Source of the DNA: Xanthobacteraceae bacterium
GTDB lineage: Bacteria; Pseudomonadota; Alphaproteobacteria; Rhizobiales; Xanthobacteraceae
DNA: 39,460 nt
Assembly (NCBI GenBank): GCA_019748335.1
Contig: JAIEPP010000681.1
Location: 1 to 39,460 of the forward strand
Reading direction: 5' to 3'
Shown: in pieces, positions 1 through 8,324 of the stretch
Layout: each line of letters starts with the position of its first letter
How positions within the stretch are numbered: the first letter of the stretch is position 1
The notes under the pieces: model-generated
Databases searched by the model: none
Told to the model about the DNA's origin: nothing
What the model saw: the letters and a program-made list of their open reading frames with translations, nothing else
Program-made: the position numbers and the translations under genes

Positions 1-1479
1 GGGAACATCCTGATGCATGTCCGCACCCAGGTCGGCACCCGTGTCGAGGAAACCGCCAACCAGATGGCCGACGTGCAAAAGGCCGTCCGCAGGATCATTC
101 CGCCGGCCGAGATCGAGACGCTGGCCGACAATATCGGCATGCCGATTTCCGGCATCAACATGACCTACAACAACACCGGCGTGATTGGTCCGCAGGATGC
201 CGACATCCAGGTCAAGCTCCGGGAAGGCCACAAGCCGACCGCGGACTACGTTCAGCTGCTGCGCGAGCAGCTGCCGCGACAGTTTCCGGGCATGAGCTTT
301 TCGTTCCTGCCGGCCGACATCGTCAGCCAGATCCTGAATTTCGGCGCGCCGGCGCCGATCGACCTGCAGATCCGCGGCGCCAATGTCGAGGCCAATTTCG
401 CCTACGCCAACAAATTGCTGAGCCGGATTCGCAAGATTCCCGGGATCGCCGACGCGCGCATCCAGCAATCGCCCAACAACCCGACCTTCAACATCGATGT
501 CGACCGCACCCGGGCGCAATATGTCGGGCTGACCGAGCGCGACGTTACCAACAGCCTGGTCGTCAACCTCGCCGGCAGTTCGCAGGTCGCGCCGACCTAC
601 TATCTCAATCCGGATAACGGCGTTTCCTATTCGATCGTGATGCAGACGCCGCAGTACCAGATCGACTCGCTGAGCGCGCTGCAGGCGCTGCCGATCACCG
701 CGAGCGGCAACCCGCAATCGCCGATTCTCGGCGGCATCGCCGACGTCAGGCGCTCGACCTCGAGCGCGGTGGTCTCGCAATACGACATCCAGTCGCTGGT
801 GCAGATCTATGCCACGCCGCAGGGCCGCGACCTCGGTGCGGTCGCCGCCGACGTCAGGGCCATCATGGCCGATACCGCCAAGGACGTGCCGAAGGGCTCG
901 TCGGTGGTGCTGCTCGGCCAGGTGCAGACCATGAACAGCGCGTTCTCCGGCCTGTTGTTCGGGCTGCTCGCCGCGGTGGTGCTGATCTATTTCCTGATCG
1001 TGGTGAACTTCCAGTCCTGGTCCGATCCGTTCGTGATCATCACGGCGCTGCCGGCGGCGCTTGCCGGTATCGTCTGGATGCTGTTCACGACCCAGACCAC
1101 GCTGTCGGTGCCCGCCTTGACCGGCGCTATCATGTGCATGGGCGTGGCCACCGCCAACAGCGTGCTGGTGATCAGCTTCGCCCGCGAACGCTACGAAGAA
1201 CTCGGCGATCCCATTGCCGCGGCGCTGGAAGCCGGTTTCGTCCGCTTCCGCCCGGTACTGATGACCGCGCTCGCCATGATCATCGGCATGGCGCCGATGG
1301 CGCTGGGGCTGGGCGAGGGCGGAGAGCAGAACGCGCCGCTCGGACGCGCGGTGATCGGCGGATTGATCTTCGCGACGATCGCGACCCTGATGTTTGTTCC
1401 CGTGGTATTTAGTATGGTACACAAGAAACAAGGCGCCAAAGCCGCCGCCCCATTGGAGATTCCGCATGTCGCCCACTGA
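1..1479 (+). CDS. RND efflux transporter permease, C-terminal part (5' end outside window)
   Basis: Inner-membrane proton-driven pump subunit of the AcrB/HAE1 type. The frame is open from base 1, so only the last 492 residues are visible of a family usually a little over 1000 aa long. The visible part holds the second periplasmic porter region (roughly residues 20-310), then the C-terminal membrane block starting at about residue 315 (SGLLFGLLAAVVLIYFLIVV) with five or six helices. The RND signature GVATANSVLVISFARERYEE and the loop GLGEGGEQNAPLGRAVIGG are present. The 3' end overlaps the adaptor gene start by 14 bases, so the two are co-translated; this permease-before-adaptor order is the reverse of acrAB. 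The substrate cannot be told from sequence. Family assignment is secure. Confidence 0.93.
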   Translation, partial: GNILMHVRTQVGTRVEETANQMADVQKAVRRIIPPAEIETLADNIGMPISGINMTYNNTGVIGPQDADIQVKLREGHKPTADYVQLLREQLPRQFPGMSFSFLPADIVSQILNFGAPAPIDLQIRGANVEANFAYANKLLSRIRKIPGIADARIQQSPNNPTFNIDVDRTRAQYVGLTERDVTNSLVVNLAGSSQVAPTYYLNPDNGVSYSIVMQTPQYQIDSLSALQALPITASGNPQSPILGGIADVRRSTSSAVVSQYDIQSLVQIYATPQGRDLGAVAADVRAIMADTAKDVPKGSSVVLLGQVQTMNSAFSGLLFGLLAAVVLIYFLIVVNFQSWSDPFVIITALPAALAGIVWMLFTTQTTLSVPALTGAIMCMGVATANSVLVISFARERYEELGDPIAAALEAGFVRFRPVLMTALAMIIGMAPMALGLGEGGEQNAPLGRAVIGGLIFATIATLMFVPVVFSMVHKKQGAKAAAPLEIPHVAH

Positions 1480-2668
1480 ACAGCGCCCCCCGGTGTCGCA
1501 CCGGAAACTGGGCATATTCGGCGTGGTAGCAGTGGTCGGGGCAGGGCTGATCGTCGCCACTGGGATCCGGGCCCGCGAGGATTCCGACTCGAAGCTCAAG
1601 GAGTGGACCGACAACCAGGCCGTTCCGACGGTCGCTGTCGCGTTCCCCAGCGGCAAGGCGCTCAATCCCACCATCGATCTGCCGGGCCGGCTGGAGGCCT
1701 ATTCGCGCGCCCCGATATTTGCCCGCGTTAGCGGCTATCTGAAAAACTGGAGCGTCGATATCGGCGCCCGGGTCAAGGCCGGGCAGGTGATCGCCGAGAT
1801 CGAGGCGCCGGACCTCGACCAGCAGTTGCTGCAGGCCCGCGCCGATCTGGTCAGTCAGCAGTCGAGCGCGCAATTGTCGGAAGCAACCCTGAACCGGCGC
1901 AAGACGCTGGTCGCGTCGAATTTCGTGTCGGCCCAGGAAATCGACGAGCGCACCGCCGACCTCAACAACAAGAAGGCCGCCGTCAAGTCCGGCCAGGCCA
2001 ATGTCGAGCGGTTGGAGGCGCTGGCCGGCTACAAGAGCATCACGGTGCCGTTTGACGGTGTCGTTACCTCGCGCGACACCGATGTCGGCGCGCTGATCAA
2101 TGCCGGCGGCGGCTCGGGACCTGCGATGTTCGTGGTCTCCGACATCACCAAGCTGCGGGTCTATGTCAACGTTCCCCAGAACTACGTGCCGGCGATCAAG
2201 ATCGGTGCCAAGGCCGCGCTGACGATGCCGGAATATCCGAACCGCACCTTCCCGGCCACCGTCGAGGCTTCCTCGCAGTCGGTCGACATTTCCTCCGGCA
2301 CCACGCGAATGCAACTGGCGCTGGACAATTCAGCCGGCGAACTGATGCCGGGCGGCTACGCCAATGTGCGCCTCAACCTGCAGCGCGACGCGGTGCCGCT
2401 GCACATTCCCTCCAGCGCGCTGATCTTCAACAAGGACGGCCTGCGGGTCGCAACCGTCGGTCTTGACGACAAGGTCAAGTTCAAGACCGTTACCATCGCC
2501 CGCGATCTCGGCAGGGAAATCGAACTGGCCTCGGGTGTCGCCGCCGACGATCGCATCATCACCGCACCCCCGGACGGCATCGCCGACGGCGACCCGGTCC
2601 GCGTGGTCGGTGCCGGCGCCAAGGGCAAGCCCGCCACCGCGTCGGAAAAGCAGGATGTGAAGGGGTAG
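1466..2668 (+). CDS. RND efflux periplasmic adaptor (membrane fusion protein)
   Basis: HlyD/AcrA-type adaptor linking the upstream permease to an outer-membrane channel. The start at 1466 is chosen because GGAG lies 7 bases before it (1455-1458) and the product, about 400 aa, then begins with a short cytoplasmic tail and one hydrophobic anchor (IFGVVAVVGAGLIVATGI, near residues 14-31). A lipoyl/biotinyl-like half-motif follows (VSGYLKNWSVDIGARVKAGQ), then a coiled-coil hairpin (LLQARADLVSQQSSAQLSEA onward), the second lipoyl half (YKSITVPFDGVVTSRDTDVG) and beta-barrel domains. An in-frame start at 1394 is possible but would bury most of the N-terminus in the permease gene. No outer-membrane factor gene is visible downstream. 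Confidence 0.93.
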   Translation: MSPTEQRPPVSHRKLGIFGVVAVVGAGLIVATGIRAREDSDSKLKEWTDNQAVPTVAVAFPSGKALNPTIDLPGRLEAYSRAPIFARVSGYLKNWSVDIGARVKAGQVIAEIEAPDLDQQLLQARADLVSQQSSAQLSEATLNRRKTLVASNFVSAQEIDERTADLNNKKAAVKSGQANVERLEALAGYKSITVPFDGVVTSRDTDVGALINAGGGSGPAMFVVSDITKLRVYVNVPQNYVPAIKIGAKAALTMPEYPNRTFPATVEASSQSVDISSGTTRMQLALDNSAGELMPGGYANVRLNLQRDAVPLHIPSSALIFNKDGLRVATVGLDDKVKFKTVTIARDLGREIELASGVAADDRIITAPPDGIADGDPVRVVGAGAKGKPATASEKQDVKG

Positions 2669-2699
2669 GTGGCGCGTAACGCCGCATCCTCCACGTCAT

Positions 2700-2781
2700 C
2701 CTGAGGTGCGCGCTCTTGCGCGCCTCGAAGGATGGGCCGCAAGCACCCTTCGAGGCTCGCCCTGCGGGCGAGCACCTCAGG
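2700..2781. repeat. Palindromic intergenic repeat
   Basis: Outer arms CCTGAGGTGC (2700-2709) and GCACCTCAGG (2772-2781) are perfect inverted copies. Inner blocks CCTCGAAGG and CCTTCGAGG also pair, and each half carries its own small hairpin. It sits between the convergent adaptor and thiolase-like genes and could stop transcription from both sides. Confidence 0.8.
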
Positions 2782-2817
2782 GGGACGGGTGTGGGTGCAG
2801 CAGGAGCGTAGAGTTAG

Positions 2818-4335
2818 CTACCCCACCCGCCACTCCAGCACGCCATCCTCCGCCGTCACGATATTGCCCAGTGTGCCCAGCGGCGTGCGGTCCATATTCA
2901 ACAGATGCGCCAGCGTCGCGGCATCGTTCGCAGGTACCCGCGCCAGCGCGCGGGCATCCGCTTCCGTGCGCATCATCACCACGCCGTGCTCGACTTCGCC
3001 CTTGCCCTTGTAGATCACGGTAAAGCTCTCGGCCTTGCCCTTGCCCGAGGCTTCGGTGACGAATTCCGGCACCGCGCCCTTGGCCCGGTCAGCTTCGGCC
3101 TGCACGCTGGTGCTCTGCGATAGCGCTTGCTTCGGCGCCTCGCGCGACACCACCAGGCCGTGGTGCTTGGTGACGAAACCGCCCTGGCCGTAAAGCAGGC
3201 CGAGCTTGCCGCCTTTGCGCAAGCTTCGCACCATCGCGCAGGCCGCATGCGTCATGTAGGTATTGAGCGGTGCGCCGAAGAACGTCAGTCCACCGGTCAC
3301 GGTCGGCTGCACGTCGGGGCCTAAGCCCAGCGTCCGCCGCGCCATCTTCGGCACGCAGGGAAAACAGCTATAGAGCTCGATGGCGTCGAATTTCTTGCCG
3401 TCGCCCTCGACGAGATCCATCACCGCCTTGAGCACGGCGTTCTGCGGATGGCTTTCATAAAACTGGTCGCGCACCAGATAATCGCGTGGCTCTTCAGCCG
3501 AGGCGCCGCCCCAGACATAGATCAGGCGATCCTCGGGCACGCCGGCCGCGCGGGCTTTTGCTAGCGACGTCAGCAGCACCGCGCCGCCCATGTTGACGGT
3601 CGGGTTGGCCACCATCAGTTTTGTGTACGGCCAGGCGATCAGGCGGTTTTCCGGCGTTGGCGTCGTGATCTCGTCCGGCGCCAGCGCCTTCTTCATCCAT
3701 GAGTTCGGATTTTCCGACGCCACGCGCGAATAGGTCGACCAGAGCTGTCCGGATTCCGCCAACGCTTCACGTGGCGTCTGTCCCCAATGCGCTGATGTGG
3801 CGGACTCATACAGCGGATAGACCGTGATCGGGCGGAACACGCCGAGCTTCACCGCCATCGGCTTCTGGAACACCGCGCCACGCTTCGGCTCCTCGACGTC
3901 GCTGGCGAACGGCGTCCACGGCAGCGTGATGCCAGCGCGTTCGGCCTTGGTCGCGGTCGACTGCGCTTCCGCGCCGCAGACGGCAGCAACGCTGCATTCG
4001 CCGCGCGCGATGCGCTGGGCTGCTTCATGGATGTAACGGATCGGGCTCTCGCCGCCGACCGGACCGTAGTAGCAATGATCAGGCTTGGCGCCGAGCCGTG
4101 CCGCGAGCAGCTTCTCGGGATCGCGGTAGCGCCAGCTCAGGAAATTGACGACGTCGAGCGAGCCCAGTTCGCCGAGCAGCTTTGCGCCGCTGTCGGCCTC
4201 GGCGCGGTGCATGGCTTGTTCGAGCAGCGTCAGCGGTTCGAGGCCGGCGGCAATGTCCGCAGGCCTGTCGACGACTTCGCCGACGCCGACGATGACGGGA
4301 ATACGGTCTTCGGGGAGGGAGGTTTTTTGGGGCAT
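2818..4335 (-). CDS. Thiolase-like protein type 1 (acetyl-CoA acetyltransferase fold, probably not a classical thiolase)
   Basis: A 505-aa thiolase-fold protein of the SCP2-thiolase/TLP1 kind. The thiolase core spans about residues 10-395; the last ~100 residues (from about 400, ending NIVTAEDGVLEWRVG) match the extra C-terminal domain of TLP1 proteins. By hand alignment, the acylated Cys of the N-terminal half is Gly95 (GPVGGESPIRYIHEAAQ), the GHP histidine is replaced (FFGAPLNTYMTHAACA), and the CxGxG cysteine is replaced (LLYGQGGFV). An SCP2-type segment (ELYSCFPCVPKMARR) is kept. It probably binds acyl-CoA without classical thiolysis; the true reaction is unknown. It lies about 150 bases downstream of the flavoprotein gene on the same strand, with a palindromic repeat between. 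No strong ribosome site precedes the start. Confidence 0.85.
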   Translation of the reverse strand: MPQKTSLPEDRIPVIVGVGEVVDRPADIAAGLEPLTLLEQAMHRAEADSGAKLLGELGSLDVVNFLSWRYRDPEKLLAARLGAKPDHCYYGPVGGESPIRYIHEAAQRIARGECSVAAVCGAEAQSTATKAERAGITLPWTPFASDVEEPKRGAVFQKPMAVKLGVFRPITVYPLYESATSAHWGQTPREALAESGQLWSTYSRVASENPNSWMKKALAPDEITTPTPENRLIAWPYTKLMVANPTVNMGGAVLLTSLAKARAAGVPEDRLIYVWGGASAEEPRDYLVRDQFYESHPQNAVLKAVMDLVEGDGKKFDAIELYSCFPCVPKMARRTLGLGPDVQPTVTGGLTFFGAPLNTYMTHAACAMVRSLRKGGKLGLLYGQGGFVTKHHGLVVSREAPKQALSQSTSVQAEADRAKGAVPEFVTEASGKGKAESFTVIYKGKGEVEHGVVMMRTEADARALARVPANDAATLAHLLNMDRTPLGTLGNIVTAEDGVLEWRVG

Positions 4336-4375
4336 TTTTTCTTGCTTTGCTTTCTAGACTATCGGTTCGCCGTCG

Positions 4376-4473
4376 CCCTTCGAGGCCTTCGCTTCGCGAC
4401 GGCACCTCAGGGTGACGTCGCCACATACACCGCCGTCATCCTGAGGAGCCGCGAAGCGGCGTCTCGAAGGATG
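4376..4473. repeat. Palindromic intergenic repeat
   Basis: Left half contains CCCTTCGAGGCC and GGCACCTCAGGGTGACG; right half contains CGTCATCCTGAGGAGCC and GTCTCGAAGGATG, its imperfect inverted copy. It lies between two genes read in the same direction, so it may separate or differentially stabilise their messages. Confidence 0.75.
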
Positions 4474-4485
4474 CGAGCCAGGTGA

Positions 4486-5619
4486 CTATTCTTCCATCAA
4501 CGCATTCATGTGCTCCACCGCGTCAACAAAATCTTCCTTGAATTCCTGCACCACGGCGCCCGCCGATTTCACGCTGTCGATCAGGCCGACGCCCTGGCCG
4601 ACGAAGTAACTGACGAGGTCGCGCGCCTGTGCGTTCCCCGCGGCGGCGGCGCGGTCGATCGAGTTGAAGGCATCCCGGCTGATGATGCTCTGCAACGGCA
4701 TCGGCAGCGCGCCGGGGCTGTCGGGGCCGCGGTCCCAGGCATCGGTCCAGACCGAGCGCAGTTGCCGCGCGGGCTTGCCGGTACGGCCCCTGGAACGGAT
4801 GGCGTCGCGCGAAGACGCCGCGATCATCTTCTCGCGGAAGATTTCTGATGTCTCGGACTCGACCGTTGCCAGCCAGACCGAACCGGTCCAGGCGCCGGCT
4901 GCGCCCATCGCCATGCAGGCCGCCATCTGCCGTCCGGTCATGATGCCGCCGGCGGCCAGCACCGGCACGTCGCGGATCGGCTTGATCGCCTTGATCACCT
5001 CGGGCACCAGCACCATGGTCGAGACCTCGCCGCAATGGCCGCCCGCCTCGGTGCCCTGTACCACCAGAATGTCGACGCCGGCCGCGACTTGGCGCAGCGC
5101 ATGTTCCTTGGCGCCGACCAAGGCCGCGACCGGCACGTTGTGCTTCCTGCCCTTGTCGATCATCGCCTTCGGCGGCACGCCGAGCGCATTGGCAATCAGC
5201 TTGATCGGGTGCTCGAACGAAACATCCAGCAATTCCAGCGCGCGCTGGGCATCAAACGGCTGCGGCTGGTTGTCGGCGACGTTGGTGGTGGTCAGTTCGA
5301 TGCCGTATTTTTTCAGCAGATTGCGGGTGAAGTCGCGATGCTGCGGCGATATCCGCGCCTCCAGCTTCTTCCAGGTGACGTCCTTTTCGCCCGCGGTCGA
5401 GATGTTTTCGGGGATCAGCACGTCAAGACCGTAGGGCTTGCCGTCGCAGTGATCGTCAATCCATTTCAGTTCCTGCTCGAGGCTCTCGGGCGAATGCGCG
5501 GTGGCGCCGAGCACGCCAAAGCCGCCGGCGCGGCTGACGGCGGCGACCACGTCGCGGCAATGGCTGAAGGCGAGCAAGGGAAACTCGATCCCCAGCATGT
5601 CGCAGATCGGCGATTTCAT
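4486..5619 (-). CDS. Nitronate monooxygenase-like FMN enzyme (NMO/2-nitropropane dioxygenase family)
   Basis: TIM-barrel FMN flavoprotein of 377 aa. The start at 5619 is supported by GGGAGTG about 8 bases upstream; the open frame continues much further 5' only because it runs antisense to the monooxygenase gene. The N-terminus MKSPICDMLGIEFPLLAFSH, the GTEAGGHCGE motif and the FMN phosphate segment (VPVLAAGGIMTGRQMAACMA, then MGAAGAWTGSVWL) are typical of the family. Members oxidise alkyl nitronates, but related proteins in acyl-CoA catabolic clusters act as acyl-CoA desaturases (for example IpdC of steroid-ring degradation). With CoA enzymes all around, a CoA-thioester role is at least as likely as nitronate detoxification. 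It is divergent from the Baeyer-Villiger-type monooxygenase, with 222 bases between. Confidence 0.88.
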   Translation of the reverse strand: MKSPICDMLGIEFPLLAFSHCRDVVAAVSRAGGFGVLGATAHSPESLEQELKWIDDHCDGKPYGLDVLIPENISTAGEKDVTWKKLEARISPQHRDFTRNLLKKYGIELTTTNVADNQPQPFDAQRALELLDVSFEHPIKLIANALGVPPKAMIDKGRKHNVPVAALVGAKEHALRQVAAGVDILVVQGTEAGGHCGEVSTMVLVPEVIKAIKPIRDVPVLAAGGIMTGRQMAACMAMGAAGAWTGSVWLATVESETSEIFREKMIAASSRDAIRSRGRTGKPARQLRSVWTDAWDRGPDSPGALPMPLQSIISRDAFNSIDRAAAAGNAQARDLVSYFVGQGVGLIDSVKSAGAVVQEFKEDFVDAVEHMNALMEE

Positions 5620-5841
5620 GGCGGTATCACTCCCTGTGTGCTCGTTCTTGGTTTTGACGGGCTGTTGGACGAACGCTAGCCCATCCGGGGCCGGGAAGCC
5701 AAGCGGGTTTCCGGCACGTACTTCTACGCATTCCACGCTGCAAAATATGCAAACCAGACGGGGCGATTTGTCTCTTGCGCTTTGACGCTGCGGATAGAAT
5801 GCTGTTCGCCAAACAGCGAAGAAAATCAGGGAGCCACCTTC

Positions 5842-7500
5842 ATGTCCGCCCAGCCCTCCGTCGCCGCAAAACCCTCCGAGACCTTTGACGTCGTCGTGGT
5901 CGGCGCGGGCTTTGCCGGCATGTACATGCTGCACCGGCTGCGCCAGCAGGGGATGACGGCGCGGGTCTATGAGCAGGGCAATGGCGTCGGCGGTACCTGG
6001 TACTGGAACCGCTATCCCGGCGCGCGCTGCGACGTCGAGAGCATGCAGTATTCCTATTCGTTCTCGGATGAATTGCAGCAGGAATGGGACTGGAGCGAGC
6101 GCTACGCACCACAGCCGGAAATCCTGAAATACGCCAACCACGTCGCCGACCGTTTTGAACTGCGCTCCGATATCCAGTTCAACACCCGTGTCGAGCGGGC
6201 GGTGTTCGATGAGAACGCCAGCCTGTGGTCGGTGACCACCTCCGACGGCAAGACGGTCATCGCCAAATTCGTCGTGCTCGCCACCGGTTGCCTGTCGAAC
6301 GCAAAAATGCCCGACATCAAGGGGCTCGATCGGTTCAAGGGCAAGGTTTATCACACCGGTCACTGGCCGCATGAAGAGGTCGATTTCACCGGCTTGCGCG
6401 TCGGCGTGATCGGCACCGGTTCGTCGGCGATCCAGTCGGTGCCCATCATCGCCGAACAGGCGAGCCATCTCACGGTATTCCAGCGCACCGCGAACTTTTC
6501 GATTCCCGCCCGCAACGCGGCCCTGAGCGAAGCCGAACGCGAATCGTTTCGCGCGCGTTATCCGGAAATCCGGCAGTTCGCGCGCGAGGTCGCGCGCAAC
6601 GGCATCTATACCGAGGTGCCCGACCGCGGCGCGCTCGACGACGGCGACAACGAGCGCCGCTCGAAATACGAAGCACGCTGGAATCGCGGCGGGCTCACTT
6701 TCATGTCAGTCTATAACAACCTCGGGCTGGACAAGACGGCCAACGACACCGCCGCCAATTTCGTCCGCGAGAAGATTTCCGAAATTGTGAAGGATCCGGA
6801 GACAGCAAAGCTGTTGCAGCCGGATAGCCACCCGATCGGCTCCAAGCGCATCTGCATTGATACCGATTACTTCGCGACCTTCAATCGCGCGAATGTGACC
6901 TTGGTCGATATCAAGTCCAATCCGATCGACGAAATTACCGAGGACGCGGTGCGCACCGGCGGCAAGGAATACCAGGTCGACGCGCTGGTGCTTGCCACCG
7001 GCTTCGACGCGATGACCGGTTCGGTTGCCAAAATCGACATTCACGGCCGGGGCGGGCAGACGCTGAACGACAAATGGGCCGCGGGCCCTCGCACTTATCT
7101 GGGCTTGATGAGCGCTGGCTTTCCCAATCTCTTCGTCATCACCGGACCCGGCAGCCCGTCGGTGCTGTCGAACATGATCGTCTCGATCGAGCAACATGTC
7201 GACTGGATCGCTGATTGCACGGCTTACATGCGCGAGCACGGCCTCGACACCATGGAAGCGGCTGTCGATGCCGAGGACAAATGGGTCGCCCATGTCAACG
7301 AGGTCGCCTCCGCGACGCTCTATCCGCAGGCCAATTCCTGGTACATGGGCGCCAACGTGCCGGGCAAGCCGCGGATCTTCATGCCCTATATCGGCGGCGT
7401 CGGCCCGTACCGGCAGATCTGCAACGACGTCGCGGCCAGGGGCTATGAGGGATTCGTGATGGCGGGGGCCGAGCAGCCGCGCAAGGTGGCGGCTTCCTAA
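5842..7500 (+). CDS. Flavin-containing monooxygenase, Baeyer-Villiger type
   Basis: A 552-aa class B flavoprotein monooxygenase expected to use FAD and NADPH with oxygen to turn a ketone into an ester or lactone. The start at 5842 has GGGAG 8 bases upstream (5829-5833); a possible start at 5782 lacks such a site. Visible motifs: FAD-binding GAGFAG (residues 21-26), the GGTWYWNRYPGARCDVES segment typical of cyclohexanone/phenylacetone-type enzymes, the fingerprint FKGKVYHTGHWP (residues 165-176) and the NADPH-binding GTGSSA (191-196). Length and motif order match type I Baeyer-Villiger enzymes. The substrate cannot be read from the sequence. The gene is transcribed alone and ends at a palindromic repeat. 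Confidence 0.92.
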   Translation: MSAQPSVAAKPSETFDVVVVGAGFAGMYMLHRLRQQGMTARVYEQGNGVGGTWYWNRYPGARCDVESMQYSYSFSDELQQEWDWSERYAPQPEILKYANHVADRFELRSDIQFNTRVERAVFDENASLWSVTTSDGKTVIAKFVVLATGCLSNAKMPDIKGLDRFKGKVYHTGHWPHEEVDFTGLRVGVIGTGSSAIQSVPIIAEQASHLTVFQRTANFSIPARNAALSEAERESFRARYPEIRQFAREVARNGIYTEVPDRGALDDGDNERRSKYEARWNRGGLTFMSVYNNLGLDKTANDTAANFVREKISEIVKDPETAKLLQPDSHPIGSKRICIDTDYFATFNRANVTLVDIKSNPIDEITEDAVRTGGKEYQVDALVLATGFDAMTGSVAKIDIHGRGGQTLNDKWAAGPRTYLGLMSAGFPNLFVITGPGSPSVLSNMIVSIEQHVDWIADCTAYMREHGLDTMEAAVDAEDKWVAHVNEVASATLYPQANSWYMGANVPGKPRIFMPYIGGVGPYRQICNDVAARGYEGFVMAGAEQPRKVAAS

Positions 7501-7528
7501 CCACCGTCGTTGCGAGCGCAGGTCCCGT

Positions 7529-7614
7529 AGGGTGAGCAAAGCGGAAGCGTGCCCACCATTTCGAATGAAGCTGTCGATGGATGGTGGGCACGGCGCAAGT
7601 GCGCCTTTGCCCAC
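7529..7614. repeat. Palindromic intergenic repeat
   Basis: Left half carries GAGCAAAGCG and GTGCCCACCAT; right half carries ATGGTGGGCAC and CGCCTTTGCCCAC, forming a long interrupted hairpin. It lies between the convergent monooxygenase and DUF1801 genes. Confidence 0.75.
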
Positions 7615-7623
7615 TTTACGAGC

Positions 7624-8034
7624 TCATTTTTTGCCTGCCTTCGCCGGCGCTTTCTTCTTCGACTTGCCCTGATTGTATTCAATCGCGGCGCGGATCAACT
7701 TCTTTAAGGCCGGCGCGTTGATCTTGTCGCCCTCGAGAAAATCGATCGCGCGTCGCGCATTGCCTTCGAGGCCGGCGTTGAACAGTTTGTCGGGATCGGC
7801 GAGTTTCGCGCCGTACATGAAGGTCAGCTTCACCTTGCCCTTGTGCGCGTTGGCGACCGCGATGATGCCGTCGCGCGACCACACCGGGCTTCCCATCCAC
7901 TTCCATTCCTCAGATATCTCGGGGTCGGCCGCCAAAATGGTCTTGCGGATGCCGGCAAAGGTCTTGCCGCGCCAGTCGGTAATCCCTGCGATCAACCCGT
8001 CGATACGCTCCGATGCAGAGGCCTCCTTGCTCAT
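7624..8034 (-). CDS. DUF1801 (YdhG-like) protein
   Basis: Small cytoplasmic protein of 136 aa with the DUF1801 fold; the core ISEEWKWMGSPVWSRDGIIA followed by KVKLTFMYGAKLADPDKLFN is characteristic. The C-terminus is a lysine-rich tail (KSKKKAPAKAGKK) often seen in rhizobial members. Relatives have been linked to iron chaperoning or stress, but no activity can be assigned here. The start at 8034 lies 5 bases after the stop of the small membrane protein gene, so it is the last gene of the ArsR operon. The open frame continues further 5' without good start evidence. Confidence 0.85.
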   Translation of the reverse strand: MSKEASASERIDGLIAGITDWRGKTFAGIRKTILAADPEISEEWKWMGSPVWSRDGIIAVANAHKGKVKLTFMYGAKLADPDKLFNAGLEGNARRAIDFLEGDKINAPALKKLIRAAIEYNQGKSKKKAPAKAGKK

Positions 8035-8039
8035 GGCGT

Positions 8040-8267
8040 TCACCCCTGCGCGCCCGCGCGTCCGCCACTGCGCCGATTGGCGACATAGGGCAGCACGAAC
8101 ATGTAGAGCCCGCTGAACAGCAGCAGGAACAGCGGGGGTAGCGGCGAATAGACCACCCAAGGGGGCGGCTCTCCAATTGCCATGGCGACGAAATTCGCGA
8201 TCACGGCCAGCGTAAAGGCGATCGATATCCAGCGGTGGGCTTGCCGAATCCACAGGTTGAACTTCAA
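8040..8267 (-). CDS. Small two-helix membrane protein, TTG start
   Basis: Unrecognised 75-aa protein with two predicted membrane helices (around residues 11-28 and 43-61) and a basic C-terminal tail. I chose the TTG at 8267 because a full AAGGAG sits 6 bases upstream (8273-8278 region) and the product then begins MKFNLWIRQAHRWIS. An ATG at 8309 in the same frame would add 14 residues but has no good ribosome site. It lies between the SRPBCC and DUF1801 genes with very short gaps, so it belongs to the ArsR operon. Its role is unknown; the N-terminal pattern recalls PepSY-type or cytochrome-like small membrane proteins only vaguely. Confidence 0.75.
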   Translation of the reverse strand: MKFNLWIRQAHRWISIAFTLAVIANFVAMAIGEPPPWVVYSPLPPLFLLLFSGLYMFVLPYVANRRSGGRAGAQG

Positions 8268-8324
8268 GGTGAACTCCTTGTGATGATGTACCGAAGCTGA
8301 TTGGTCCAATGGCGTCGGCGGATT

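Noticed and set aside
5620..5841. Promoter pair between the divergent flavoprotein and monooxygenase genes
   Set aside because: TTG- and TAGAAT-like boxes near 5768-5800 have wrong spacing (14 or 21 bases), so I do not claim a promoter.
5620..6468. N-terminal extension of the flavoprotein frame upstream of 5619
   Set aside because: It runs antisense through the monooxygenase gene, shows no flavoprotein features and bypasses a good ribosome site at 5619.
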